64,000 bases of DNA from Litoreibacter ponti (lineage in GTDB: Bacteria; Pseudomonadota; Alphaproteobacteria; Rhodobacterales; Rhodobacteraceae). The stretch covers positions 682,001 through 746,000 of the forward strand of contig NZ_QBKS01000001.1 in assembly GCF_003054285.1 (NCBI RefSeq), given 5' to 3'. Shown here piece by piece: positions 7,864 to 16,345 of the stretch. The notes below the pieces were generated by a model. The model did not search any database and was not told where the DNA came from. It saw nothing but the letters and a program-made list of their open reading frames with translations. Position 1 is the first letter of the stretch. Each line of letters begins with the position of its first letter. A program made the position numbers and the translations under genes.

Positions 7864-9006
7864 TCAGTAGGGTCCCTCTTCGAGCACGCCGTCGCTCGAC
7901 ATCTGTGCGTAAAGCAGCCCTTCGCGCAGGCCGCGGTCCGCCACGGACAGGCGGTCCGTGGGCCAGACCCGCAACAGCGCCTGCAGGATCGCGGCCCCCG
8001 ACATGATCAGCGCGTGGCGATCCTTGCCGATACGCGGATCGGTCCTGCGCCCCTCCGGCCCCATATGCAGGTAGCCCTGAATGACATGGTCGATCTGATC
8101 CGAGGTCATCCGCAACCCGTCCACCTTGTTGCGATCATAGCGCTTCAGGCCCAGATGGGACGCGGCAACGGTGGTCACGGTGCCGGAGGTGCCGACGATC
8201 TGGAAGCCCGCGCGCACCTGATCGGCGTCGATATAGGGCGTGAACTCCGCCAGATTCTCCTCGAAGAACCAGGACATCAACGCGAACCGCGCGCCGTCAT
8301 CATCGACATCGTTGAACTGGTCGCGCAGGGTTGCGACGCCCAAAGGCACGGAAATCCAATCCACGACCTTGGCCGCAGGAAAACCGCTGTCTTTCGCATC
8401 AAAGCCCGAATGCAGGCGCATGATCGCGCGTGGCCGGTCCACGGCGGGCACCCGTTCGAGATCAATCCAGACAAGCTCGGTCGAGCCGCCGCCGATATCC
8501 ACGACCAGCAACTGCTCGGTCTTGACCGACACGAGCGGCGCGCAGGAGATGACGGCAAGGCGCGCCTCTTCCTCTGGCTCGATGATCTCCAGCTCCAGCC
8601 CCGTCTCGCGGGTCACCAACTTGATGAACTCGCCTGCATTGCTTGCACGGCGGCAGGCCTCGGTCGCCACAAGCCGCATGCGCTTCACTTCGTGGTGGCG
8701 CAGCTTCTTCTGGCAGATTTTCAGCGCGCCCACCGTGCGCGCCATGGACGAGCGCGACAGCTTGCCCGTGCTCTCCAGCCCTGCGCCAAGCTGCACGGAT
8801 TTCGAGAAACTGTCGACGACGTGGAACTGGCTGCCTTTTGGCTGCGCAATCAGCATCCGGCACGAGTTCGTGCCAAGATCGAGCGCCGCATACAGGTCAG
8901 CTGGATCGGGTTTGGCCGCCACGGAGGGCGGGGTCGCGGGCCGCGTGGCCGGCACGAGCGCCGGCTTGACGAACGGGCCCGCGCGGTGTGGCGGTTGCTT
9001 CGCCAT
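7864..9006 (-). CDS. ppx: Ppx/GppA family exopolyphosphatase/pppGpp phosphatase
   Basis: This is an ASKHA-fold phosphatase that removes terminal phosphate from polyphosphate or converts pppGpp to ppGpp; the sequence alone does not separate the two. Motifs are the phosphate-1 loop ALDLGTNSCRMLIA near residue 40 and the phosphate-2 loop VVDIGGGSTELVW near the middle. The ATG at 9006 has GGAGG nine bases upstream and gives about 380 aa; an in-frame ATG at 9039 would add 11 residues. Only the one- or two-domain short form is present, without the C-terminal HD extension of E. coli Ppx. Confidence 0.88.
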   Translation of the reverse strand: MAKQPPHRAGPFVKPALVPATRPATPPSVAAKPDPADLYAALDLGTNSCRMLIAQPKGSQFHVVDSFSKSVQLGAGLESTGKLSRSSMARTVGALKICQKKLRHHEVKRMRLVATEACRRASNAGEFIKLVTRETGLELEIIEPEEEARLAVISCAPLVSVKTEQLLVVDIGGGSTELVWIDLERVPAVDRPRAIMRLHSGFDAKDSGFPAAKVVDWISVPLGVATLRDQFNDVDDDGARFALMSWFFEENLAEFTPYIDADQVRAGFQIVGTSGTVTTVAASHLGLKRYDRNKVDGLRMTSDQIDHVIQGYLHMGPEGRRTDPRIGKDRHALIMSGAAILQALLRVWPTDRLSVADRGLREGLLYAQMSSDGVLEEGPY

Positions 9007-9212
9007 GGCGCAGGGCCTCCAGAATACAAGGTTGTCCACAGCCTAGGCGCGCCCGCCCCTTCAACGCAAGCGTTGTGATCTCGGCTCTTTCATAAAAACC
9101 ATGAGCCATCCGGGGCTGGAGGGTCGCGCAGCACCCTTCTAATGTCGAAAACGCACACCATATCGTGCCCCCCGGCCCTATGGTCACTGCACCACAAGAC
9201 AAGGAATCGATC

Positions 9213-9512
9213 ATGCCCGCCGTCACCATCGTCTATTGGCGCGACATCCCCGCTCAAGTCATCGTCGGCAAGGGCCGTCGCGGCCATAAGGTGCAGCTTG
9301 AAGAGCGGTTCGAGCAGGCCATCGACCGCGCCGCCATGAAGGTCGGTGCAAAGGACGCGGACGCCTACCTCGCCGACTGGCGTAAGGCGGAGCCCTACGA
9401 GGTCGAAGGCGACGCTCAAGAGGTCGCAAAAGCCGAAGCGGCCCGGCTGGAGGCCGAATACGACGGGGACAAGATCAAAGCACTGATCGCCAATGACGGC
9501 CACGCCGCTTGA
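9213..9512 (+). CDS. Virulence-factor family small protein (PF13769-like)
   Basis: A 99-residue protein beginning MPAVTIVYWRDIPAQVIVG, with the pattern IVYWRDIPAQV-GKGR-G-LEERF-AID-AAM that I associate with the small virulence-factor family. The name is historical and the biochemical role is unknown. AAGGA lies about 8 nt before the ATG. It is the first gene of a unit with a MetF-like reductase and a methyltetrahydrofolate:corrinoid methyltransferase, so a role in one-carbon metabolism is more likely than virulence. Its stop codon is 30 nt before the next start. Confidence 0.7.
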   Translation: MPAVTIVYWRDIPAQVIVGKGRRGHKVQLEERFEQAIDRAAMKVGAKDADAYLADWRKAEPYEVEGDAQEVAKAEAARLEAEYDGDKIKALIANDGHAA

Positions 9513-9541
9513 GCGGGCTTCGCGACATCAAGGAGGGGCTG

Positions 9542-10465
9542 ATGGCCTTGTTGAACTTCAAACGGACCGCCGCGCCGGAGACGACGACCCCCAGCCCAGA
9601 GATGGAGGCGTTCCTGAAAGATTTTTCCATCGAGGTGATGCCGCGCACCGCCGAGAAGGTCGAAGATTTTCGCGCCCTGCTGCCCGAAGGCACACGCGTC
9701 TACGTGGCCCATATCGAAGGCACCCCGATCGAGGACATGGTCGCCACCGCCGCGCGTCTTGCCCGCGATGGCTACAAGGTGATGCCGCATTTCCCGGCCC
9801 GCATCATCCGCGACCGCGCGACGCTGGCCGATTGGATCGCGCGCTATCAGGGCGAGGCGGATGTGAAGCAAGCGCTGCTGCTTGCCGGTGGCGTTGCCGA
9901 GCCCCATGGCGAGTTTGACAGCTCCATGCAGCTTCTCGAGACCGGGCTTTTCGGCGATTTCGAGCGTCTGCACGTCGCGGGTCACCCCGAAGGCAACCGC
10001 GACATCGACCCCGATGGCGGGATGATAAACGTCTCTGAAGCTCTTGCCTGGAAACAGGAATTCTCCGAGACGACCGATGCCAAGATGGCGCTGGCCACGC
10101 AGTTCGCGTTCGAGGCGGGTCCGATCATCGAATGGGCCAACTCAATCAAGGCCGCGGGCATTGATCTGCCCGTCCATATCGGCATCGCGGGTCCTGCCAA
10201 GCTGCAAACGCTGATCAAATTCGCCATCGCTTGCGGTGTCGGTCCGTCCCTGAAAGTGCTGCAAAAGCGCGCCATGGACGTCACCAAGCTGCTGCTGCCC
10301 TACGAGCCGACAGAGGTGCTGAGCCAGCTTGCCGCCCACAAGGCCGCCAACCCCGATTTCAACATCGAGGCCGTGCATTTCTTCCCGCTCGGCGGGATCA
10401 AAACCAACGCCAATTGGGCGATCGAGAACGGTGGCTCCTCCGCCGTTCCTGCCGCGCAGCAGTAG
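9542..10465 (+). CDS. metF: MetF-like methylenetetrahydrofolate reductase
   Basis: A 307-residue TIM-barrel flavoprotein of the MetF family, reducing methylene-THF to methyl-THF (or running in reverse). Recognisable segments are YVAHIEGTPIEDM, the barrel block YKVMPHFPARI, LHVAGHPEGN, which corresponds to the folate/NADH loop, LPVHIGIAGPAKLQTL and HFFPLGGIKTNANW. The ATG at 9542 is chosen because AAGGAGG sits 5 nt upstream; a TTG at 9509 would extend it by 11 codons and overlap the previous gene. It is followed after 15 nt by a pterin-binding methyltransferase, the natural consumer of methyl-THF. The family is diverged from E. coli MetF. Confidence 0.8.
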   Translation: MALLNFKRTAAPETTTPSPEMEAFLKDFSIEVMPRTAEKVEDFRALLPEGTRVYVAHIEGTPIEDMVATAARLARDGYKVMPHFPARIIRDRATLADWIARYQGEADVKQALLLAGGVAEPHGEFDSSMQLLETGLFGDFERLHVAGHPEGNRDIDPDGGMINVSEALAWKQEFSETTDAKMALATQFAFEAGPIIEWANSIKAAGIDLPVHIGIAGPAKLQTLIKFAIACGVGPSLKVLQKRAMDVTKLLLPYEPTEVLSQLAAHKAANPDFNIEAVHFFPLGGIKTNANWAIENGGSSAVPAAQQ

Positions 10466-10480
10466 AAAGACACATAAAGA

Positions 10481-11551
10481 ATGACCCGCACTGTCCTGGA
10501 ATCGAAGACAAAAACAGTCGTGATCGGCTTTGATGAGCCGTTCTGCGTCATCGGCGAGCGGATCAACCCGACGGGTCGCAAGGTCCTGAACGAAGAGCTG
10601 GAGCGCGGCGATTTTTCCCGCGTCGAAAGCGATGCGGTGGCGCAGGTCGAGGCTGGTGCAACCGTGCTCGACATCAACTCCGGCGCGGTCTTTTCCGGCA
10701 AGATGGCCGAAGACCCCCGTTACGCCGACAACAACTTCGTCGAGCCGACACTGATGCGCCAACTGGTCGAGGTCGTGCAAGCCAAGGTCGACGTGCCGCT
10801 CTGCATCGACAGCTCGGTCCCTGGCGCGCTCGAAAACGGCCTTGCCGCCGCCGAAGGCCGCCCGCTGCTGAACTCTGTCACCGGCGAGGAAGAGCGTCTG
10901 GAACTCGTCCTGCCGCTGGTCAAGAAATACAATGTGCCGGTCGTGGCGATCTCCAACGACGACACCGGCATCTCGGAAGACCCGGAAGTCCGCTTCGCCG
11001 TCGCCAAGAAGATCGTCGAGCGCGCCGCAGATTTCGGCATCCCCGCCCATGACATTGTGGTCGACCCGCTGGTCATGCCGGTGGGCGCCATGGGCACCGC
11101 GGGCCTGCAGGTCTTCACCCTCGTGCGCCGCCTGCGCGAAGAGCTGGGCGTGAACACCACCTGCGGCGCATCAAACATCTCCTTCGGGCTGCCCAACCGC
11201 CACGGGATCAACAACGCCTTCCTGCCCATGGCCTATGGCGCGGGCATGACGTCCGCGATCATGAACCCTGTGGCCTTGCCCGTCGGGCCCAAGAAGCTGG
11301 ATGAGAAGCGCGAAGCACTGGCCGCGGCGGGCATTATCGTGCCCGACGACATCGACCCGGAGCTGCTGGCCAAACTCACCGGCCTCGGCTCCACCAAGCC
11401 CCGCGCGGGCAAAGAGATGGAGGCGATCCGGGCCGCCAACTTCCTGATGAACCAGGATGAAGGCGGCGCGGCGTGGATCAACTTCAACAAGGACCCTGAC
11501 GCGGCCCCGCAAGGTGGCCGCGCTGGTGGCCGTAGGCGCCGCCGGGCTTAA
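10481..11551 (+). CDS. Methyltetrahydrofolate:corrinoid protein methyltransferase (pterin-binding)
   Basis: A 356-residue DHPS-like TIM barrel equal to the pterin-binding module of MetH and to MtgA/AcsE methyltransferases. Signatures are IGERINPTGRKVL, ATVLDINSG, VPLCIDSSVPGAL, LLNSVTGEEE, VVAISNDDTG and GASNISFGLPNR. It moves the methyl group between tetrahydrofolate and a cobalamin protein; the corrinoid protein itself is not in this window. Two roles are possible: the folate module of a split methionine synthase, as known in roseobacters, or the folate arm of methylamine/betaine demethylation. The C-terminus ends in the arginine run AGGRRRRRA. Its stop overlaps the stop of the convergent membrane protein gene within TTAA. 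Confidence 0.85.
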   Translation: MTRTVLESKTKTVVIGFDEPFCVIGERINPTGRKVLNEELERGDFSRVESDAVAQVEAGATVLDINSGAVFSGKMAEDPRYADNNFVEPTLMRQLVEVVQAKVDVPLCIDSSVPGALENGLAAAEGRPLLNSVTGEEERLELVLPLVKKYNVPVVAISNDDTGISEDPEVRFAVAKKIVERAADFGIPAHDIVVDPLVMPVGAMGTAGLQVFTLVRRLREELGVNTTCGASNISFGLPNRHGINNAFLPMAYGAGMTSAIMNPVALPVGPKKLDEKREALAAAGIIVPDDIDPELLAKLTGLGSTKPRAGKEMEAIRAANFLMNQDEGGAAWINFNKDPDAAPQGGRAGGRRRRRA

Positions 11552-11967
11552 GCCTCTTTCGGTGCGCGCAGCGCCCAGAGAAACAGCAGGAAAAACGCGA
11601 TGTTCGGCGGCACATTCGCCGCCGCACCCACCAGGACGGATCCCGCGCTGTCGGTCACGAACCACGTGACCGCGCCCGCAAAAAGCATCTTGCGCGTGGC
11701 CTCCGGGGCCGCGCGCAACAGCGCACCGGACGCGACCCACCACATCACCCCGAACCCTGTGAAGATGCCGCCCATGATCGCCTGCGTCAGTCGCGTCTCC
11801 GCCGATAAGGGGCGGTGGAAATCATCGGCAGGCCAAATCACCAGATCGGCGAAGATGACATAGATGGCGTTGAAGGCCGGATAGGCGGACAGCGCCGTCA
11901 GCAGGCCAAAAAAGATCGTGATGCCCGCGACGATGCGGATGTTTCGAGACTGTGTTTCGAGTGTCAT
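11548..11967 (-). CDS. Four-helix membrane protein of unknown function
   Basis: A 139-residue integral membrane protein with about four hydrophobic segments (IRIVAGITIFFGLLTAL, IMGGIFTGFGVMWWVAS, LFAGAVTWFVTDSAG and NIAFFLLFLWAL). I do not recognise the family with confidence. The ATG at 11967 (MTLETQ) is preferred because GAAAGGAC lies 8 nt upstream; a start at 11994 would add nine residues. It is divergent from an XRE/MmyB-like regulator with a short shared promoter region holding an inverted repeat, so that regulator may control it. Confidence 0.7.
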   Translation of the reverse strand: MTLETQSRNIRIVAGITIFFGLLTALSAYPAFNAIYVIFADLVIWPADDFHRPLSAETRLTQAIMGGIFTGFGVMWWVASGALLRAAPEATRKMLFAGAVTWFVTDSAGSVLVGAAANVPPNIAFFLLFLWALRAPKEA

Positions 11968-12027
11968 GGGATGTCCTTTCGGGTCAGATTGCACCCGTCT
12001 TGACCCGCCACGCCGCCCTGAAACAAT

Positions 12028-12040
12028 TACCTCACAGGTA
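12028..12040. promoter_or_regulatory. Inverted repeat in the divergent promoter of the XRE regulator
   Basis: TACCT-CAC-AGGTA is a perfect 5-bp inverted repeat with a 3-nt spacer in the short region between the membrane protein gene and the HTH regulator gene. Position and size fit an operator for the neighbouring regulator. This is inference from position. Confidence 0.4.
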
Positions 12041-12076
12041 GGTGCGCTGCCTTCCCGCGGGCGCTATCCTACGCCC

Positions 12077-12835
12077 ATGACCAAGTTCGGACCCCACCTG
12101 CAATTCTGGCGCAAGGCACGCCGTCTCAGCCAGTTGCAGCTCGCGCTCGAGGCCGATGTTTCGTCACGGCATATCTCATTTCTTGAGACCGGTCGCGCAC
12201 AGCCCAGCCGCGCGATGATACGGCACCTCAGCGACATTCTCGATGTGCCGAACGCCCGCCGCAACGAGCTGTTCGATGCGGCAGGCTTTGCTCCGCAACA
12301 CCAACGCTCGGCGCTGAGCGACGATCATATGCAGATGGTCTCGGGCGCGATGTCCGCGCTTCTGTCGCGCCACGACCCGTTCCCTGCCGTGGTGCTCGAC
12401 CCGCTTTGGACGCTTGTGCAAATGAACCAGAGCGCGTCAAAGCTTTTCGCCATGGCGGGTCTCGGCCCGGGCGCCAGCCTTCTGGACGCGGCAAAGACTC
12501 CCGGAACAGCGGCCCAGATGATCGAAAACTGGGGCGAGGTCGGCCACCACATGCTGCAGCGCCTGCGCACCGAAAGCCGCGCCGCTGGCGGTATTCTGGC
12601 ACTCGATCAGGCGGCGGAGGCGCTGGTCCGTGACCCCGACATCGCGGCCTACCAGCCGCCCGCGATCCTCCCCCCGATCATCACGACGATCTATCGCTCC
12701 GGCCCATTGCGCCTGCCGCTGTTTTCGACTTTCGTGCAATTCGGCGGGGCAGAGGATCTGGCGATCAGCGATTTGAAGATCGAGCTGATGTTCCCCGCCG
12801 ACCCGGACGCCGAGACGCTGCTGCGCGCGCTCTAG
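12077..12835 (+). CDS. XRE-family regulator with MmyB-like ligand domain
   Basis: A 252-residue transcription factor. The N-terminal 60 residues form an XRE helix-turn-helix (RRLSQLQLALEADVSSRHISFLETG, with recognition helix at SSRHISFLE). The rest resembles the MmyB-like PAS-type ligand-binding domain (VVLDPLWTLVQMNQSASKLF), which in relatives binds small hydrophobic ligands. The ATG at 12077 starts exactly at the family's usual N-terminus (MTKFGPHLQFWRKARR). It is divergent from a small membrane protein gene and 6 nt short of the convergent secreted protein gene. The ligand is unknown. Confidence 0.85.
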   Translation: MTKFGPHLQFWRKARRLSQLQLALEADVSSRHISFLETGRAQPSRAMIRHLSDILDVPNARRNELFDAAGFAPQHQRSALSDDHMQMVSGAMSALLSRHDPFPAVVLDPLWTLVQMNQSASKLFAMAGLGPGASLLDAAKTPGTAAQMIENWGEVGHHMLQRLRTESRAAGGILALDQAAEALVRDPDIAAYQPPAILPPIITTIYRSGPLRLPLFSTFVQFGGAEDLAISDLKIELMFPADPDAETLLRAL

Positions 12836-12841
12836 GCCGCT

Positions 12842-13348
12842 CTATTCCCAACGATAATCGCTTGCGCCGGTGAAGAAAGTCACACCGTCCGGCAACTCCA
12901 CCGTTCCCCAGACCGTGTCAAAGGCCCGGCTGAACAAAAGCATCTGCGCAGGCTGGGTTTCGAGATAAACGCGATACGGGTAAGGCCGGTGTTCTGCGCT
13001 ATTGTCCGGAGGAACATATTCCAGCAACCCGCGGATCGGCGGCCCGTCGGCGACCTGCAAAACGACCGTCCCGCCACACAGGTCCTCGGGAAATTTATCC
13101 CCCAGGAACGCCCCCGGAAATGCGATGGAAAAGCGCAGCACCGCCGGTTCGCCCTCGCGCAGAAAGAAGCCAAGATAGTCGCCGCCAGTCCACAGGAACG
13201 CGCGTTTCTCCGCCTCGGTCACCGGCCCCGTGTCGCCGCAACTCGGCTCCTCCCTGTAGCCCCCAAATCGAGCCTCACCATCGGCCATGGCCGCACCTGA
13301 CGCGACAAGCACGCCCATCGCAGCCAAGCATATTGGTTTGAGCACCAT
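12842..13348 (-). CDS. Secreted protein of unknown function
   Basis: A 168-residue protein with a clear Sec signal peptide (VLKPICLAAMGVLVASGAAMA, cleavage likely after AMA-DG). The mature part contains two cysteines (in EEPSCGDTG and EDLCGGTVV) that could form a disulfide in the periplasm, and is rich in beta-type segments. I do not recognise a family. It is convergent with the XRE regulator and divergent from the corrinoid reactivase gene. Confidence 0.65.
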   Translation of the reverse strand: MVLKPICLAAMGVLVASGAAMADGEARFGGYREEPSCGDTGPVTEAEKRAFLWTGGDYLGFFLREGEPAVLRFSIAFPGAFLGDKFPEDLCGGTVVLQVADGPPIRGLLEYVPPDNSAEHRPYPYRVYLETQPAQMLLFSRAFDTVWGTVELPDGVTFFTGASDYRWE

Positions 13349-13511
13349 GGGCCGACGCTACCCATATGGACCTCGAAACTCCAGCCTGCGCGCCCAAATT
13401 CGGCTTCGCTCATAAATTACATGCGCATTCCTGCAAGATCAGGTCGCAGACAGCCATTGCGCCCCCTGTCCGTTCGCCTACCTTGCAGGTGAATTTTGGA
13501 CGGAAACGCCG

Positions 13512-15536
13512 ATGTCGAACGACCCTCTTGTGATCTTCACACCCTCAGGCAAACGGGGCCATTTCCCTGTTGGAACGCCTGTGCTGACGGCGGCGCGCCA
13601 GTTGGGCGTCGATCTCGACAGCGTCTGTGGCGGGCGCGGCATCTGTTCGAAATGCCAGATCACGCCGTCCTATGGCGAATTCCCCAAGCACGGCGTGACG
13701 GTCGCGAAAGATGCCCTTTCAGACTGGAACAGCGTCGAGCAGCGCTATGACGACAAACGCGGGCTCAAGACGGGACGGCGTTTGGGCTGTCAGGCGCAGG
13801 TGCAGGGCGACATCGTCATCGATGTGCCAGAGACCAGCCAGGTCCATAAACAGGTGGTTCGCAAACGGGTCGAGGCGCGCGATATCACGCTCAATCCTTC
13901 GACCAAGCTCTTCTATGTCGAGGTCGAGCAGCCCGACATGCACGAACCCTCCGGCGATCTGGAACGGCTGGTCCGCGCCTTGCGCACCGAATGGGACCTG
14001 CCAGAGCTTTTCGCCGATCTGGACCTTCTGAAAACACTCCAGCCGATCCTGCGCAAGGGCGAATGGAAGGTCACCTGCGCGGTGCATCTCGAAGACAGGC
14101 GCATCATGCAGATTTGGCCGGGTTTCTACGAGGGCTCGATCTTCGGCCTTGCCGTCGATCTGGGCTCGACCACCATCGCAGGCCACCTATGCGACCTCGC
14201 TACGGGAGAGGTCGTCGCCTCGTCCGGCATCATGAACCCGCAAATCCGCTTCGGCGAGGACCTGATGAGCCGGGTCAGCTATTCAATGATGAACCCCGGC
14301 GGCGCGGACGAGATGACCGCCGCCGTGCGCGACGGGATGAACGAGCTGTTCGCCCAGATCGCCGAAGAGGCCGGGATCACCCAAGACCTGATCATGGACG
14401 CGGTCTTCGTCTGCAACCCGGTGATGCACCATCTGTTCCTCGGCATCGACCCGTTCGAGCTGGGTCAGGCCCCCTTCGCGCTCGCCACGTCAGAGGCGCT
14501 GAACCTGCGCGCAGCCGAGCTTGGACTAGCGCTGCACCCCGCCGCCCGCGTCTATCTGCTGCCCTGCATCGCGGGCCACGTGGGGGCCGACGCCGCCGCC
14601 GTCGCCCTGTCAGAGGCGCCGGGTAAGTCCGAAGACCTTGTCCTCGTTGTCGATGTCGGCACCAACGCCGAGATCCTGCTGGGCAATCGCGAAAAAGTGC
14701 TCGCCTGTTCGTCGCCCACCGGCCCCGCGTTCGAGGGCGCGCAGATCAGCTCCGGCCAGCGGGCCGCCCCCGGGGCCATCGAGCGGGTCGAGATCGACCC
14801 GATGACCAAAGAGCCCCGCTTCCGTGTCATCGGCTCCGACATCTGGTCCGACGAGGACGGCTTTGCAGACGCCATCGCCGACACCGGCGTCACCGGCATC
14901 TGCGGCTCCGGTATCATCGAGATGGTCGCCGAGATGCGCCTCGCAGGCCTGCTCGACGGCCCCGGCCTGATCGGCTCTTCCGAGCAGACCGGCACGACCC
15001 GCTGCTTCCTCGACGGCCGCACCTACAGCTACATGGTCTGGGACGACCCCGAGCGCCCGATCACTGTGACCAATCGCGACATCCGCGAGATACAGATGGC
15101 CAAGGCCGCGCTCTATTCCGGCGCGCGGCTTCTTATGGACAAGTTCGGCGTGGACAGTGTCGACCGGGTGGTGCTCGCAGGCGCGTTTGGCGCGCATATC
15201 TCGCCCAAACACGCAATGGTGCTGGGCATGATCCCCGACGCGCCACTCGACATGGTCACGAGCGCAGGCAATGCGGCCGGAACGGGCGCGCGCATTGCGC
15301 TGCTCAACACCAAGGCCCGCCGCGAGATCGAGCAGACGGTGCACAACATCCACAAGATCGAGACCGCGATCGAGCCGCGCTTTCAGGAGCATTTCGTCAA
15401 CGCCTCCAACATCCCCAACGCTGTGGAGCCGTTCCCGATCCTCAACACCGTGGTCTCCCTGCCGGATGTGACATTCAACACCGGCGGCGGCGGGGGCGAC
15501 ACGGCGGGCGGGCGCAGACGCCGCAGGCGCGGTTAG
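13512..15536 (+). CDS. Corrinoid-protein reactivase (ASKHA, RACo/RamA type) with 2Fe-2S domain
   Basis: A 674-residue protein that reduces inactive Co(II) corrinoid proteins back to Co(I) at the cost of ATP. The N-terminal ferredoxin-like domain carries the cluster ligands C39, C45, C48 and C93 (VCGGRGICSKCQI, LGCQAQV). A linker follows (about 110-205), then the ASKHA ATPase with GLAVDLGSTTIAGHL and VLVVDVGTNAEILLG, and a C-terminal part matching DUF4445. RACo and RamA are the characterised relatives. It can serve the pterin methyltransferase upstream and the MttB-family protein at 35.5 kb. It ends in the arginine run AGGRRRRRRG, like the pterin methyltransferase. A tRNA promoter starts just after its stop. 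Confidence 0.88.
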   Translation: MSNDPLVIFTPSGKRGHFPVGTPVLTAARQLGVDLDSVCGGRGICSKCQITPSYGEFPKHGVTVAKDALSDWNSVEQRYDDKRGLKTGRRLGCQAQVQGDIVIDVPETSQVHKQVVRKRVEARDITLNPSTKLFYVEVEQPDMHEPSGDLERLVRALRTEWDLPELFADLDLLKTLQPILRKGEWKVTCAVHLEDRRIMQIWPGFYEGSIFGLAVDLGSTTIAGHLCDLATGEVVASSGIMNPQIRFGEDLMSRVSYSMMNPGGADEMTAAVRDGMNELFAQIAEEAGITQDLIMDAVFVCNPVMHHLFLGIDPFELGQAPFALATSEALNLRAAELGLALHPAARVYLLPCIAGHVGADAAAVALSEAPGKSEDLVLVVDVGTNAEILLGNREKVLACSSPTGPAFEGAQISSGQRAAPGAIERVEIDPMTKEPRFRVIGSDIWSDEDGFADAIADTGVTGICGSGIIEMVAEMRLAGLLDGPGLIGSSEQTGTTRCFLDGRTYSYMVWDDPERPITVTNRDIREIQMAKAALYSGARLLMDKFGVDSVDRVVLAGAFGAHISPKHAMVLGMIPDAPLDMVTSAGNAAGTGARIALLNTKARREIEQTVHNIHKIETAIEPRFQEHFVNASNIPNAVEPFPILNTVVSLPDVTFNTGGGGGDTAGGRRRRRRG

Positions 15537-15548
15537 CGCAAACCCCGC

Positions 15549-15577
15549 TTGACGCACGCGCCCCCCGGTCGTATCCC
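15549..15577 (+). promoter_or_regulatory. Sigma-70 type promoter of tRNA-Gly
   Basis: TTGACG (15549-15554) and TATCCC (15572-15577) are separated by exactly 17 nt and precede the tRNA 5' end by 9 nt. The -35 is near consensus and the -10 is weak, which is common for stable RNA promoters in this group. Confidence 0.6.
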
Positions 15578-15586
15578 AAGCGTCAG

Positions 15587-15660
15587 GCGGGTATGGTGAA
15601 AAGGTATCACGGCAGCTTCCCAAGCTTTAGTTACGGGTTCGATTCCCGTTACCCGCTCCA
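15587..15660 (+). tRNA. tRNA-Gly (anticodon CCC)
   Basis: A 74-nt cloverleaf folds by eye. The acceptor arms GCGGGTA and TACCCGC pair fully. The D stem is GTGA/TCAC. The anticodon loop TTCCCAA gives anticodon CCC. The T stem is ACGGG/CCCGT with loop TTCGATT. Discriminator T and an encoded CCA end follow. The anticodon stem GCAGC/GCTTT holds one C-T mismatch and one G-T pair. It reads GGG glycine codons. No integrase or duplicated 3' end is seen nearby. Confidence 0.93.
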
Positions 15661-15666
15661 GAACAT

Positions 15667-16140
15667 ATGACAGCGCTCCCCTATCATACGCCCCTCGACA
15701 CCCCCACCCTGCGCGGTCTCGGCATCCCGGAGCCATGGGGCTACGGCGTGGCCGACCGTACCCGCTTCGGCGAGCTCGACGCGCTCGCCCATGTCTCCAA
15801 CGTCGCCTATCTGCGCTGGTTCGAAGCGTTTCGGGTCCACTACCTGCGCGATTACGGCATGACCAGCTACGCCACCGCCGACAGCCCGCGGATGGTGTTG
15901 CGCCGGGTCGAGGTCGACTACCTACAGGAAATGAAACTCAGCGAGGATTACATAACCACCGGTCGCACCGCCTCGGTCCGCCGCTCAAGCTGCGTGATGA
16001 ACTATGCGATCTGGTCACAGACGCTGCGCGCCACGGGCTCTGCCGTGCTGGTGTTCCTCAAAAATGATGGCAGCAAACGCCCGATCCCCGAAGACCTGCG
16101 CCACGCAATGATCACGCGCGACGGCGCCGAAGAGCTCTGA
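15667..16140 (+). CDS. Acyl-CoA thioesterase, hotdog fold (4HBT/YbgC-like)
   Basis: A 157-residue single-domain hotdog protein. The key motif is TRFGELDALAHVSNVAYLRWFE, matching the D-x-x-x-H-V-N-N-x-x-Y active-site pattern of 4-hydroxybenzoyl-CoA/YbgC-type thioesterases, with Ser in place of the first Asn. It presumably hydrolyses a short or aromatic acyl-CoA in the cytoplasm. It starts 6 nt after the tRNA gene, so it is probably read from its own or the tRNA promoter. Substrate unknown. Confidence 0.82.
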   Translation: MTALPYHTPLDTPTLRGLGIPEPWGYGVADRTRFGELDALAHVSNVAYLRWFEAFRVHYLRDYGMTSYATADSPRMVLRRVEVDYLQEMKLSEDYITTGRTASVRRSSCVMNYAIWSQTLRATGSAVLVFLKNDGSKRPIPEDLRHAMITRDGAEEL

Positions 16141-16345
16141 GCTCCGCTTTCAGGCCTCTCTCAGCCCGAAAATCACGCCGCGAGGCCGCCTGCGCAAGCG
16201 ATCCCGCCCGCCATACCCGGTGCCGGAGGCACTGACCCTCACAGACGCGCCGCCGGGCCAGAATGCTCTGCGCCGCTCCAGGGACACGGCGCACAGACCT
16301 CTCAACCGCCGCCAAACAAGGAATGAAGCGCGGGCGCAAGCCCGC

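Noticed and set aside
15587..15660. tRNA as an integration site
   Set aside because: No integrase or repeated 3' tRNA segment was found in the following genes, which are housekeeping.
16141..16345. Short frames in the gap between the thioesterase gene and pgi
   Set aside because: Arg-rich translations without ribosome binding sites; the 205-nt stretch shows nothing I can support.
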